From positions 69,958 to 133,957 of the forward strand of contig JBMOLU010000086.1 of assembly GCA_049325275.1 (NCBI GenBank): a stretch of 64,000 nucleotides of DNA, read 5' to 3'. Both the position numbers and the translations under genes were made by a program. Below, in pieces: positions 44,176 to 52,544 of the stretch. The DNA is from CAIQJJ01 sp049325275 (GTDB lineage: Bacteria > Chloroflexota > Anaerolineae > Anaerolineales > UBA4823). Below the pieces are notes generated by a model. The model was given only the letters and a program-made list of their open reading frames with translations. It was not told the origin of the DNA and did not search any database. The number at the start of each line of letters is the position of its first letter. The first letter of the stretch is position 1.

Positions 44176-45050
44176 GGTGACGTTACAGGCACGAATCCCT
44201 GTTCGGAAACGATCTCTTGTCCGGCGGTGGAGAGCACGTAATCCAGGAATTCTCGAATCGCGCCGGCAGGTTCTCCGGCGGTGTACATGTAGAGATCGCG
44301 GGCAACCGGGTACGTGCCGTCGTTCACGGTCGCAATGGACGGCATCACGTAGGGGCCGTCTTCGCCGGCAGACAGGGCGATTACTTTCAACTCGGGCGTC
44401 AGGTATCCCAGGCCGTCATAGCCGATGGCGTTGGGATTCTGGCGCACTTCCATATTGATGCCTTCGGACGAGGGCATGAGCAGCGTATCGGTAGCGAAGA
44501 GCGTCTCATTTCCTTTTTCATCTAGCCGGACCACCGTTTCGAGAAAGTAGACGTGTGTGCCCGAATTGGTTTCGCGCGACAGACGCACGATCGGGCGGTT
44601 TTCGCCGCCGACCTCGGCCCAGTTATTGACTTTGCCGCTGTAAATGTCAGAAACCTGTTGGATCGTCAACCGTTCGATCGGATTATCCGGATGCACGACC
44701 ACCGCAATCGCGTCGCGGGCAATGATAATCTCGTAAGGTTCGAAGCCCTTCTCAGCGGCCTGGGCGATCTCTTCCTGCTTGATCGGGCGGGAGGCGTTGG
44801 CGATGTCCGCTGTGCCGTTGACGAGGGCGGCCAGCCCGGCCCCGCTGCCGCCGCCGGTGACGGAGATGTTCACCTGGGACGATTCCTGCTGGTAGGCTTC
44901 TGCCCAGGCCAGCGCCAGATTGACGATGGTATCGGAGCCGATATTTTGAAGGGTTTGCTGGGGGATTTCGGCCATGCTGCCTGCCGACGTGCAGGCGCTC
45001 AGCAAACCGATCAACAGAAGAATGCAGGGGATGAAACGCAATTTTTCCAT
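44172..45050 (-). CDS. pstS: Phosphate-binding lipoprotein PstS
   Basis: A 292-residue substrate-binding lipoprotein (LSAC, Cys20). Phosphate-binding stretches are recognisable: NIGSDTIVNLALAWAE near the N-terminus, TGGGSGAGLAALVNGTADIANASR and SRETNSGTHVYF. It is the first gene of the pst-phoU operon. No ribosome site is seen before the ATG and a -10-like CATAAT (minus strand, 45064-45059) lies only nine bases upstream, so the transcript may be leaderless. Three 11-bp-phased repeats lie just beyond. Confidence 0.95.
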   Translation of the reverse strand: MEKLRFIPCILLLIGLLSACTSAGSMAEIPQQTLQNIGSDTIVNLALAWAEAYQQESSQVNISVTGGGSGAGLAALVNGTADIANASRPIKQEEIAQAAEKGFEPYEIIIARDAIAVVVHPDNPIERLTIQQVSDIYSGKVNNWAEVGGENRPIVRLSRETNSGTHVYFLETVVRLDEKGNETLFATDTLLMPSSEGINMEVRQNPNAIGYDGLGYLTPELKVIALSAGEDGPYVMPSIATVNDGTYPVARDLYMYTAGEPAGAIREFLDYVLSTAGQEIVSEQGFVPVTSP

Positions 45051-45058
45051 AGCGTAGC

Positions 45059-45105
45059 ATTATGTCACGATATAATTGTTAACGCAAGGTTACTGTTTTG
45101 TTAAC
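45059..45105. promoter_or_regulatory. PHO-box-like array and -10 in front of pstS
   Basis: GTTAAC (45078-45083), GTTACT (45089-45094) and GTTAAC (45100-45105) repeat every 11 bases, the spacing used by PhoB/PhoP-type response regulators. CATAAT on the minus strand (45064-45059) is placed 13 bases from the array and would serve as the pstS -10 without a -35. The same array lies about 90 bases before the divergent pstB at 45196. Confidence 0.7.
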
Positions 45106-45195
45106 GAGCGGCTTTTTTGAAGCCCCACACCGGTGCGCGAGCAAGGGGACCCGGCAGTCTTTTCGGCGTAGGCCGATTCTCGATGGATAGCAAGC

Positions 45196-45963
45196 ATGGA
45201 AAATTCTCAACCGATTATCGAATCCCGTAATCTCAATTTTTATTATGGCCAGAAAATGGCCTTGGAAAAAATCAGCATGGAGATTTTGCCCCGCATGGTC
45301 ACCGCGCTGATCGGCCCTTCGGGGTGTGGTAAATCCACCTTTTTGCGCTGCCTGAACCGCATGAACGACACCATTCCGGGCACGCGCGTCGAAGGCCAGA
45401 TTTTGCTGGACGGCAAAGACGTTTATGCGCCGGCGGTCGACCTGCCCGATCTGCGCCGCCGGGTGGGTATGGTCTTTCAGAAACCCAATCCTTTTCCGAA
45501 ATCCATCTTCGAAAACGTGGCCTACGGGCCGCGCGTGCTGGGGTTGACGCGCAGCAAATCGAAACTGGAAGGCATTGTGGAAGACTCGCTGAAGCGTTCC
45601 GCCCTGTGGGATGACGTGAAAGACGCGCTCAAGCAAGACGCCCTCGGCCTTTCCCTGGGCCAACAGCAGCGCCTGTGCATTGCGCGTTTGCTAGCCGTTC
45701 AGCCAGATGTGATTTTGATGGACGAGCCGTGTTCGGCGCTCGACCCAATTGCTACGGCGCACATCGAAGACCTGATCGCCGAGCTCAAGCAGGCGTACAC
45801 CATCGTCATCGTCACCCACAACATGCAGCAGGCGGCGCGCGTTTCCGGTTTTACCGGTTTCTTCTGGCTGGGGGAACTGGTCGAGTTTGGGCCGACCGAC
45901 CGACTTTTTACGACACCCAAGCAGAGTTTGACGGAGGAGTACATCACCGGCCGCATGGGATAG
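45196..45963 (+). CDS. pstB: Second phosphate ABC transporter ATPase PstB, signature variant
   Basis: A 255-residue PstB with Walker A GPSGCGKST, an intact Q-loop (VGMVFQKPNPFPKSI), Walker B VILMDEPCSALD and the switch His (VTHNMQQAAR). The ABC signature is LSLGQQQR instead of LSGGQ. It is divergent from pstS and shares the PHO-like control region. With the PstB at 41600, which lost the Q-loop Gln but kept LSGGQ, it shows complementary changes, so the two could form a heterodimer; both could also be used separately. Confidence 0.93.
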   Translation: MENSQPIIESRNLNFYYGQKMALEKISMEILPRMVTALIGPSGCGKSTFLRCLNRMNDTIPGTRVEGQILLDGKDVYAPAVDLPDLRRRVGMVFQKPNPFPKSIFENVAYGPRVLGLTRSKSKLEGIVEDSLKRSALWDDVKDALKQDALGLSLGQQQRLCIARLLAVQPDVILMDEPCSALDPIATAHIEDLIAELKQAYTIVIVTHNMQQAARVSGFTGFFWLGELVEFGPTDRLFTTPKQSLTEEYITGRMG

Positions 45964-45975
45964 TGTTTCGCTCTT

Positions 45976-46032
45976 GTTTACCAAACGTTTACTATTTCGG
46001 GCGCTGCCCGTGATATAAGAGCGATGGTTTAC
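45976..46032 (+). promoter_or_regulatory. PHO-box-like repeats and -10 before the secreted nuclease gene
   Basis: GTTTAC at 45976-45981 and 45987-45992 are spaced 11 bp, as in the pstS array; another GTTTAC is at 46027-46032. A -10-like TATAAG is at 46014-46019. The ribosome site AAGGAG (46043-46048) follows. Confidence 0.6.
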
Positions 46033-46053
46033 CAATATTTTTAAGGAGAAAAA

Positions 46054-49000
46054 ATGATGATGAAACAACACCGTTTCGTTCTGTTTTGCTTGCCGCTTGC
46101 CCTGGCGGCGCTTTTGCTGCTCACTTGGGGCGGGCTGATGCCGGCCGGAGGCGTGCAAGCGGCGAACTCATCCGATACGCTGCAGGCGCTGGCCTCACAT
46201 CCATTTATTAATGAAATCCACTATGATAACGATGGCACTGACGTGAATGAAGGAGTAGAGATCGCCGGGCCTGCCGGTTTGGACTTGAGCGGTTGGTCGT
46301 TGGTCGCTTATAACGGGAATGGGGGTGCTTCTTATAGCACCATCTCATTAAGCGGCTCTTTGCCTGACCTCCAAAACGGTTATGGCACCATCTTTTTTCC
46401 GGTTGGTGGGCTTCAAAACGGTGCCCCTGACGGGATTGCACTGGTGGCTCCTGGAGATGTGGTCAGCCAGTTCCTGTGTTATGAAGGTACGTTTGTTGCC
46501 ACAGACGGGCCGGCCAATGGTATGACCTGTGTGGATATTGGTGTAGCCGAGGCTTCTTCCCAACCAGTGGGTTTTTCTTTGCAACTTGTGGGTACAGGAA
46601 GCGCCTATGACGATTTCATTTGGGCTGGTCCCTTAGCCTCTACCTATAACAATGTCAATGCCGGGCAAACTTTTTTGGTGGCACTTCGTCTTTCCAAATC
46701 CGCACCGCCTTCGGTCTATGTCGGCGACATCTTCACTTACACCCTGGTCGTCACCAACAGCACCGGCGTTACCGTCAACCAGGTGACGTTGACCGATACC
46801 CTGCCGCTCAATGCCACCTTCCATGCTGCTTCCGATGAAGGCGTGCTGGTGGGCGGTGTGGTTTCGTGGACGATCCCCGGCGATTTCCTGGCCGATGCGG
46901 TGCTGACGCGCACCTTCAGCGTGACGGCGCCGGTCGCCGGGCCGATCGTCAACGCCGATTACGCCGTCAGCGCCTCCGATTGGGTAACCCCCGCTGTCGG
47001 CGGGCCGGTTACGACAACGGCCAACCTGATCACGACGGTGGACCTGGCCGTCAGCAAGAGCGGCCCGGACTTTGGCATGACCGGCGGCACGCTCGATTAT
47101 TTCATCGAGCTGACGACCCAGGGCCTAATTAGCGCTACCCACGTCGTGCTGACCGATACATTACCTGCCGGGCTGGCCTACGTCACCGATACCAGCGGCA
47201 TCGTGCCGGTTACCGGCACCGGCAGCCTGGTGTGGGCCTTGCCCGACATCGCCCCCGACAGCACCTGGGGCTTCACCCTGACGGTGGCCGTCAGCGATAC
47301 GCTGCCCAGCGCCACCTTGCTCACCAACCAGGCGACGGTGTCGACCGATGCCAATGGTGATCAACCGCAGAACAACACTGCTTCGTGCGAAACCACCATC
47401 TATCCCCTGGTTTCGATCTATGACATTCAATATGTCCCCGACCCGGCCGTCAGCGATTCGTCCGTTTACAGCGGCACGCGCGTGTGGGTCGAAGGTGTGG
47501 TGACTGCCGAACCCGGTGAGATCGACGACCAGGACGTCGCTTTTGTCATGCAGCAGCCCGGCGGCGGCGCCTGGCATGGCTTGCTGGTTTACAAAGGTTC
47601 CCGTTTCGAGACTCTCGAAGCGCCGGAAGGCACCCGGTTGCGCGTACTCGGCCTGGTCAAGGAGTACTACGGCATGACCGAGATGGACCTGGCCTTGGGC
47701 CATGCCGCCATCGAAGAACTGGGCTGGCAGACGCCCCTGACGCCCACCGTGATCGGCACCGGGCAGCTTTCCGATGTCGATCGAGCCGTTTCGGAGCCTT
47801 GGGAAGGCGTGCTGCTCGAGTTCCGTGACGCCGTTGTAACCGACGACGCCCTCGGATACGGCGAGTGGTATTTCGATGATGGCAGCGGCCCGGTACGGGC
47901 GGACGATCTGGGGGAGAAAGATGGCGACCTTACCTACGCGCCGGCCGACGGCGACCTGCTGACGTTCGTGCGCGGTATCCCCTGGTATTCGTTCGGTAAC
48001 TACAAACTCGAGCCGCGCTACGATGCCGACATTGCCTTGCATGTCGCAGTGCCGGTTCTGACCAAATCGGCGCCTGCCTTGATCGGGCCGGGGGAAACCT
48101 TCACCTATACCCTGAGCCTCGAAAACAAAACCGGCTTCACGCTGAATTCAGTTGTCATCAGCGATGTTGTCCCGCAGAACAGCAGCCTGGCATCTGCCCT
48201 GGATGGCGGCGTGCTGGATGGCGATACGCTTGCCTGGCATGTTGCCAGCCTGGCCGATCAAACGACGGTGCAGGTGCGTTTCGTCGTCACCGCCACCGAC
48301 CAGCTCGGCGCTGCTATCTGGAACAACCACTACGCCGTGACCGCCGCCAACTACGTGACGCCCACTTTTGGCGCACCGGTAGTCACAGTGGTTGGCGACT
48401 ACACCCCCATCCCGATCATCCAGGGTACGGGCCAGGCTTCGCCGCTGGACGGGCAAGCCGTTAATACCCGCGGGGTTGTCGTCGGCCTGTTTGAAGGCAA
48501 CACTTCATCGAACAGCCGCTTCAACGGCTTCTACCTGCAAGACCCCACTGGAGACGGCGATGCGGCCACATCCGACGGCATCTTCGTCCATCACGGTACC
48601 GGCTCGGTCAGCGTCGACATCGGCGACCTGGTCGTGGTGACCGGTACGGTGCAGGAATTCGACGAATACGACGGTGCGGGCTGCGAGGGCGACTGCCTGA
48701 CGCAGGTGCGCATTAGCGCGAACGCCACCGGCTACCGGGTGCTCGGCAGCGGTGTGGTGACCCCCACCGTGATCGATCCGCTGGGTGACCCTGCCGCCAG
48801 TATGGCTTACTTCGAATCCCTCGAAGGGATGCTGATCGAACTGCCCATGACGGCCACCGTCGTTGGCCCGACCAGCTATGGCGCCGTGACCGTCATCCCC
48901 GGCGACGAGCCGGTGAAGCGGGTGCTGCGCCATTCGCCGCAGGAGGGTATGCCCTTCAACGTCCGTCACTGGCTGCGTTACGGTGGCAATGCGCCTCAGT

Positions 49001-50067
49001 TGAGCGTCGGCAGCGCGATTGCGCCGTTCGAAGGGCCGTTGACCTGGTCGTTTGGCTGGTACATGGCCGTCACGCAGCCTGGGGCATTCTGGACACCCGT
49101 TTACACCCAGACCTTGCCCAGCGAAACGCCTTCCTGGCCGGCGCCCGACGCCCGCCAGTTCAGCGTGGCAACCTTCAATACCTACAACTTCGACGAACTT
49201 GGCAGCAAGCTCGACAAGGTCGTCCTGACCGTTCAGCAGCTGAACGGCCCCACCGTTCTGGCGTTGGAAGAGATTTCGCCGACGGCTGTCCTGCCTGATT
49301 TGATCGGTGATCTGGCTGCACTCGGTTACCACTACAACTACGCCTACTCGCTTCCCGATGTCGGTGGGCATGGCGTCGCCATCTTGTGGAACAGCGACGT
49401 GATCACCCAGGCGGCCTGGTCCACCGCTTACCAGTCGTGTTCGCCGTACGGCAGCAGTTCTTCCACGTACGATCCGCTGTGGGATACCTGTGTTGCCCGG
49501 GGCGAATATCCGCTCTTCTCACGCCGGCCGGTGGTCTTGACGGCAACGCTCACGCTGACCGACACCAGCCGCCAGGTGGTCTTCATCGCCAATCACTTCA
49601 AGGCCAAGAGCGATGGCCTGCCGGGCGATATGCGCCGTTTGGGCCAGGCAGCTTTCGTCAACCAACTGGTGACCGACTTTATCGCCGCCGGTTCTGAAAA
49701 TGTGGTCGTGATGGGTGACCTGAATGACTTCGAAGACTCGGAAGCGCTGGAAAACCTATATCATGGCGGTGCGCTGACCAATACCTGGTACACCCTGCCT
49801 TCAGAAGCGCGTTACAGCTACATCTACCACGGCATTTCGCAGGTGCTCGATCACATCCTGATCTCGCCGGCGATGCTGGACTGGCTGGTGGATTTTGGTC
49901 CGTTGCATCTCAACGCCGACTATCCCTACGATCTCTACAATGACAACGGCAACGTCCCCTGGCGGACTTCCGATCACGACCCCCTGGCGGCCACGTTTGA
50001 CATCCCGCGGGATGTCCCGCCGCCGCCAACCACGTACCGGGTTTACCTGCCCTTGGTGATACGCTGA
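46054..50067 (+). CDS. Large secreted nuclease (LTD, DUF11, OB-like, EEP domains) with YLPLVIR tail
   Basis: A 1337-residue exported protein: signal peptide (1-36), lamin-tail-like domain (about 48-205, INEIHYDNDGTDVNEGVEI), two DUF11 repeats (212-445), an OB-like region (455-660), a third DUF11 repeat (668-780), a second OB-like region (785-950) and an endonuclease/exonuclease/phosphatase domain (about 1034-1310). Catalytic features are VLALEEI, MGDLNDFEDS and TSDHDPLAATFD. The layout resembles ExeM/NucH extracellular nucleases. The end is TTYRVYLPLVIR. With PHO-like boxes upstream and pst genes adjacent it probably releases phosphate from extracellular DNA. Codon use in the lamin-tail part is more AT-rich than in the rest. 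Confidence 0.9.
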   Translation: MMMKQHRFVLFCLPLALAALLLLTWGGLMPAGGVQAANSSDTLQALASHPFINEIHYDNDGTDVNEGVEIAGPAGLDLSGWSLVAYNGNGGASYSTISLSGSLPDLQNGYGTIFFPVGGLQNGAPDGIALVAPGDVVSQFLCYEGTFVATDGPANGMTCVDIGVAEASSQPVGFSLQLVGTGSAYDDFIWAGPLASTYNNVNAGQTFLVALRLSKSAPPSVYVGDIFTYTLVVTNSTGVTVNQVTLTDTLPLNATFHAASDEGVLVGGVVSWTIPGDFLADAVLTRTFSVTAPVAGPIVNADYAVSASDWVTPAVGGPVTTTANLITTVDLAVSKSGPDFGMTGGTLDYFIELTTQGLISATHVVLTDTLPAGLAYVTDTSGIVPVTGTGSLVWALPDIAPDSTWGFTLTVAVSDTLPSATLLTNQATVSTDANGDQPQNNTASCETTIYPLVSIYDIQYVPDPAVSDSSVYSGTRVWVEGVVTAEPGEIDDQDVAFVMQQPGGGAWHGLLVYKGSRFETLEAPEGTRLRVLGLVKEYYGMTEMDLALGHAAIEELGWQTPLTPTVIGTGQLSDVDRAVSEPWEGVLLEFRDAVVTDDALGYGEWYFDDGSGPVRADDLGEKDGDLTYAPADGDLLTFVRGIPWYSFGNYKLEPRYDADIALHVAVPVLTKSAPALIGPGETFTYTLSLENKTGFTLNSVVISDVVPQNSSLASALDGGVLDGDTLAWHVASLADQTTVQVRFVVTATDQLGAAIWNNHYAVTAANYVTPTFGAPVVTVVGDYTPIPIIQGTGQASPLDGQAVNTRGVVVGLFEGNTSSNSRFNGFYLQDPTGDGDAATSDGIFVHHGTGSVSVDIGDLVVVTGTVQEFDEYDGAGCEGDCLTQVRISANATGYRVLGSGVVTPTVIDPLGDPAASMAYFESLEGMLIELPMTATVVGPTSYGAVTVIPGDEPVKRVLRHSPQEGMPFNVRHWLRYGGNAPQLSVGSAIAPFEGPLTWSFGWYMAVTQPGAFWTPVYTQTLPSETPSWPAPDARQFSVATFNTYNFDELGSKLDKVVLTVQQLNGPTVLALEEISPTAVLPDLIGDLAALGYHYNYAYSLPDVGGHGVAILWNSDVITQAAWSTAYQSCSPYGSSSSTYDPLWDTCVARGEYPLFSRRPVVLTATLTLTDTSRQVVFIANHFKAKSDGLPGDMRRLGQAAFVNQLVTDFIAAGSENVVVMGDLNDFEDSEALENLYHGGALTNTWYTLPSEARYSYIYHGISQVLDHILISPAMLDWLVDFGPLHLNADYPYDLYNDNGNVPWRTSDHDPLAATFDIPRDVPPPPTTYRVYLPLVIR

Positions 50068-50086
50068 TCGTTTGCAAAGAAGCGGC

Positions 50087-50132
50087 GCTTCGGCCGGGAC
50101 CGTTTTTGTAAACGCCCTTTCCCGGCCGAAGC
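50087..50132. terminator. Hairpin after the nuclease gene
   Basis: A perfect 13-bp stem, GCTTCGGCCGGGA (50087-50099) with TCCCGGCCGAAGC (50120-50132) and a 20-nt loop that contains a T-run. No T-tract follows, so it is probably an mRNA-stabilising stem rather than a true terminator. Confidence 0.5.
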
Positions 50133-50167
50133 CCCTCGCGGGTTTCACCACAAAAACAGCCAATCAA

Positions 50168-50213
50168 AAAGTGGCGTGTTTGCACGGTCTTTTCCATGCA
50201 AACACGCCACTTT
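50168..50213. terminator. Bidirectional terminator between nuclease and GyrA-like genes
   Basis: A perfect 17-bp stem, AAAGTGGCGTGTTTGCA (50168-50184) and TGCAAACACGCCACTTT (50197-50213), with A- and T-rich flanks on both sides; suited to the convergent genes at each side. The bases from here to 50290 show nothing else. Confidence 0.85.
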
Positions 50214-50290
50214 GGTTTTCTGGCTCTCGGGCGCTGTTACCGGCCTTGGTGAAGGCTGGGCCCCGCCTCCACGCGCGCTCTGGCAGGTGG

Positions 50291-51370
50291 CTAGCCGCTG
50301 GCCGTGGCGGTAACGACTTCGTCCCCGCGCAAGGACATGCAGTTGACGCCCTGTACGTTGCCTTCTTTTGGGGGGACTTCGGCGGCCATGAAGCGTACAA
50401 TCTTGCTCAGGCGCGAGATCATGAAGATATCGTCGCTGCATTCTACGGGCAGTGCAGCCACGATTTCTGTACTGTTCATGATGATCTTGCCCCCACCGCC
50501 GGCCGATTTGTTGGCCGAGAAGCTGCCCATCACCCGGATCGTCCCACGCCCCTGGGCGTCGGCCAGGAAAACGTTGCTCCCGTCGTTGATGGATGCCACG
50601 GCAACCGCACGGTCGCCGCTTTCCAGGCGCAGGCCCAGGCCGCCCTGCGGCGGGACCAATTTTTCGGCAAAGCGAATGCCCTTCCCGTGGTGGCTGACGA
50701 TCAGCAAGTCGGCATCACCGCGGGTGCGGCATACCGTGGCCAGGCTGCCGAACTTGCGGGCGTCGTACATCGCCGTGCCGGGTTTCATGTACTCGCCGAA
50801 GACGTGGTGGCGCAGGTAGCGCACGAAGCCGTCCTGGCTGAGCAGGGCCACAGCGCCGCTGGCCTCGTCAGGCAGCGCGGCGACGAAGTACTCGTCCTCC
50901 AGCAGCCCCCACTTCCCGACAATCGATTGCCCCTTGCTGCGTACCGGGCCTTCGACGATCTGGCTCACCGGCAGTCGGAAGGCGCGCGCCAGGTTGGTGA
51001 AGAGCAGCAGGTGGCGGTCTGGTTCACTGGTCAACAGGATGCGTACGGGGTCGTCCTCCGGCCCATCGAGATCGAAGATGCCCATGCCGCCGCGCCGCTG
51101 CCGGCTGTAAAGATGGCGCGGCGTGCGTTTTGCCAGCCCACCGCCGGTGATGGCGATCAGGTGGACGCTGGTCGGGGCTTCTTCAGTTTCCAGTGGGGGC
51201 AGCGACGCTTCGGTTTCATCGCTGCTGAACGCAAGTGCGGGCACCGGACGGGGTTTGCGTGCCTGGATGGCTTGAATGGCGCGTGAACGCGCCAGTTCGG
51301 CTTCCAGGTACTCGATGTATTGGCGTACGGCGGGATCGAGTTGGGCTAAGTTGGGACGTGATACGCTCAT
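50291..51370 (-). CDS. Stand-alone GyrA C-terminal (beta-pinwheel) domain protein
   Basis: A 359-residue protein. After a short helical N-terminus (1-40) and a linker it consists of GyrA-CTD-type repeats (for example DRHLLLFTNLARAFRLPV, GAVALLSQDGFVRYL, DLLIVSHHGKGIRFAEKLV, DIFMISRLSKIVRFMAAEV). A GyrA-box-like QRRGGMG is at 91-97, with Met where gyrase has Lys. No breakage-reunion domain or active-site Tyr is present. It may bind or wrap DNA, or modulate gyrase. A -10-like TAAAAT lies 10 bases before the ATG and there is no ribosome site, so the mRNA may be leaderless. Confidence 0.88.
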   Translation of the reverse strand: MSVSRPNLAQLDPAVRQYIEYLEAELARSRAIQAIQARKPRPVPALAFSSDETEASLPPLETEEAPTSVHLIAITGGGLAKRTPRHLYSRQRRGGMGIFDLDGPEDDPVRILLTSEPDRHLLLFTNLARAFRLPVSQIVEGPVRSKGQSIVGKWGLLEDEYFVAALPDEASGAVALLSQDGFVRYLRHHVFGEYMKPGTAMYDARKFGSLATVCRTRGDADLLIVSHHGKGIRFAEKLVPPQGGLGLRLESGDRAVAVASINDGSNVFLADAQGRGTIRVMGSFSANKSAGGGGKIIMNSTEIVAALPVECSDDIFMISRLSKIVRFMAAEVPPKEGNVQGVNCMSLRGDEVVTATASG

Positions 51371-51512
51371 GTGCTTATTTTAACACCGACTGAGAAGATA
51401 ACGTAGGGCGAATTCTACACTTGCCCGCCGGCTTTTAGGAGTGTGTAGGCCGCAGCTTCAGACGTTCTTGTTTTCAACGGGATGGGTACCCAGATTTAAC
51501 CGGGAATGCTTC

Positions 51513-52544
51513 TTATAACTTTGACACAATCCGAACGACGCCGCTTTGGCCGATTTCTCCTTCGATTGCGATCTGGGCTGCGTCAAAACGCTCGATAACG
51601 GCTGCGTTGGTCAGCAGGTGTTGCGTTACCTGTGTCGTCGTAACCTGTGACGCGCCGCCGCACAGCACGAGCGGCAGCAGGATTTGATCGGCAAGGTGCG
51701 GGTCGATGGCGCCCTCGCCATCCAGAAAAGCCTCCAAATCGGCCGCTGCTTCATCGGCGACGCGTTCGGCACGCTTGCCGGGGGCGCCCAGGGCCGTAAA
51801 ACAGGCCTGCGTGTGCTCGAAGCGGGCCAGCAGCGTCACGTAAGTGCCCTTGCCGGGCGATCGGACGCTTTCGGTTTTGATCTTGGCATCGCGGCAGCGC
51901 AGTTCCAGCGTTCTTAGCGCTTGCAGCTTTTGCCGCCGGGCAATTTCCTCGTCGAGATTGGCCACACCTGAAAGCCCACGAATATCGACCAACGCACCCC
52001 GTTCGCTCCAGTCCTTGGGCTGCAAGCTGGACGCCGGGTGAATTACGGCGCGTACCTGGCCGCCTCCTTGCGGATAAAAACCGGCCTGCCCCAGCGTGAA
52101 CGCGGCGTTGTATCCCAACTGCTGCAAACAGGGCAGCCAGAGCCAGTCCAGGTAGTGAAAGCTGGGACTCCACGGGACGTGCGTTCCGCCGCCGATCGTG
52201 ACACTGGATTTTCCAGACGCCACGCTGAGCGGCAGGAAAATCGTCTGCAAAACGAGCGTTACGGCCCCGGCAGTGTTGATGTCGAAGCGATAGTTGCCAG
52301 CGCGGACGTTCCTTGGTGCGAAGGTTAGCGCCTGAGAACCCAGGCCATGACCTTCGACCTGCGCATCGCAAACCGCCGCGGCGGCCTTGACCGCTTGCAG
52401 GTGTTGCGCTTGCAGGCCCGGTTTGCTGCGCCCGGCGCGGATGTTCTCCAGGCGGACGGGCTGGCCGGTGAGGATCGAGAGGGTCAGCGAACTGCGCAGT
52501 ACCTGCCCGCCGCCTTCACCAGAAGCGCCATCGATGTGAATCAT
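51513..52544 (-). CDS. rtcA: RNA 3'-terminal phosphate cyclase RtcA
   Basis: A 343-residue enzyme that uses ATP to convert RNA 3'-phosphate ends into 2',3'-cyclic phosphates. It begins with the family signature DGASGEGGGQVLRSSL, has RAGRSKPGLQAQHL for nucleotide binding, and the adenylated His is expected in DPHLADQILLPL. Length is normal. The start overlaps the stop of the HDAC-like gene by ATGA. Its usual partner, the RNA ligase RtcB, is not in the window. Confidence 0.96.
   Translation of the reverse strand: MIHIDGASGEGGGQVLRSSLTLSILTGQPVRLENIRAGRSKPGLQAQHLQAVKAAAAVCDAQVEGHGLGSQALTFAPRNVRAGNYRFDINTAGAVTLVLQTIFLPLSVASGKSSVTIGGGTHVPWSPSFHYLDWLWLPCLQQLGYNAAFTLGQAGFYPQGGGQVRAVIHPASSLQPKDWSERGALVDIRGLSGVANLDEEIARRQKLQALRTLELRCRDAKIKTESVRSPGKGTYVTLLARFEHTQACFTALGAPGKRAERVADEAAADLEAFLDGEGAIDPHLADQILLPLVLCGGASQVTTTQVTQHLLTNAAVIERFDAAQIAIEGEIGQSGVVRIVSKL

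Noticed and set aside
51371..51512. Possible small RNA or tRNA gene between the GyrA-like gene and rtcA
   Set aside because: No cloverleaf, no terminator and no conserved structure could be recognised.
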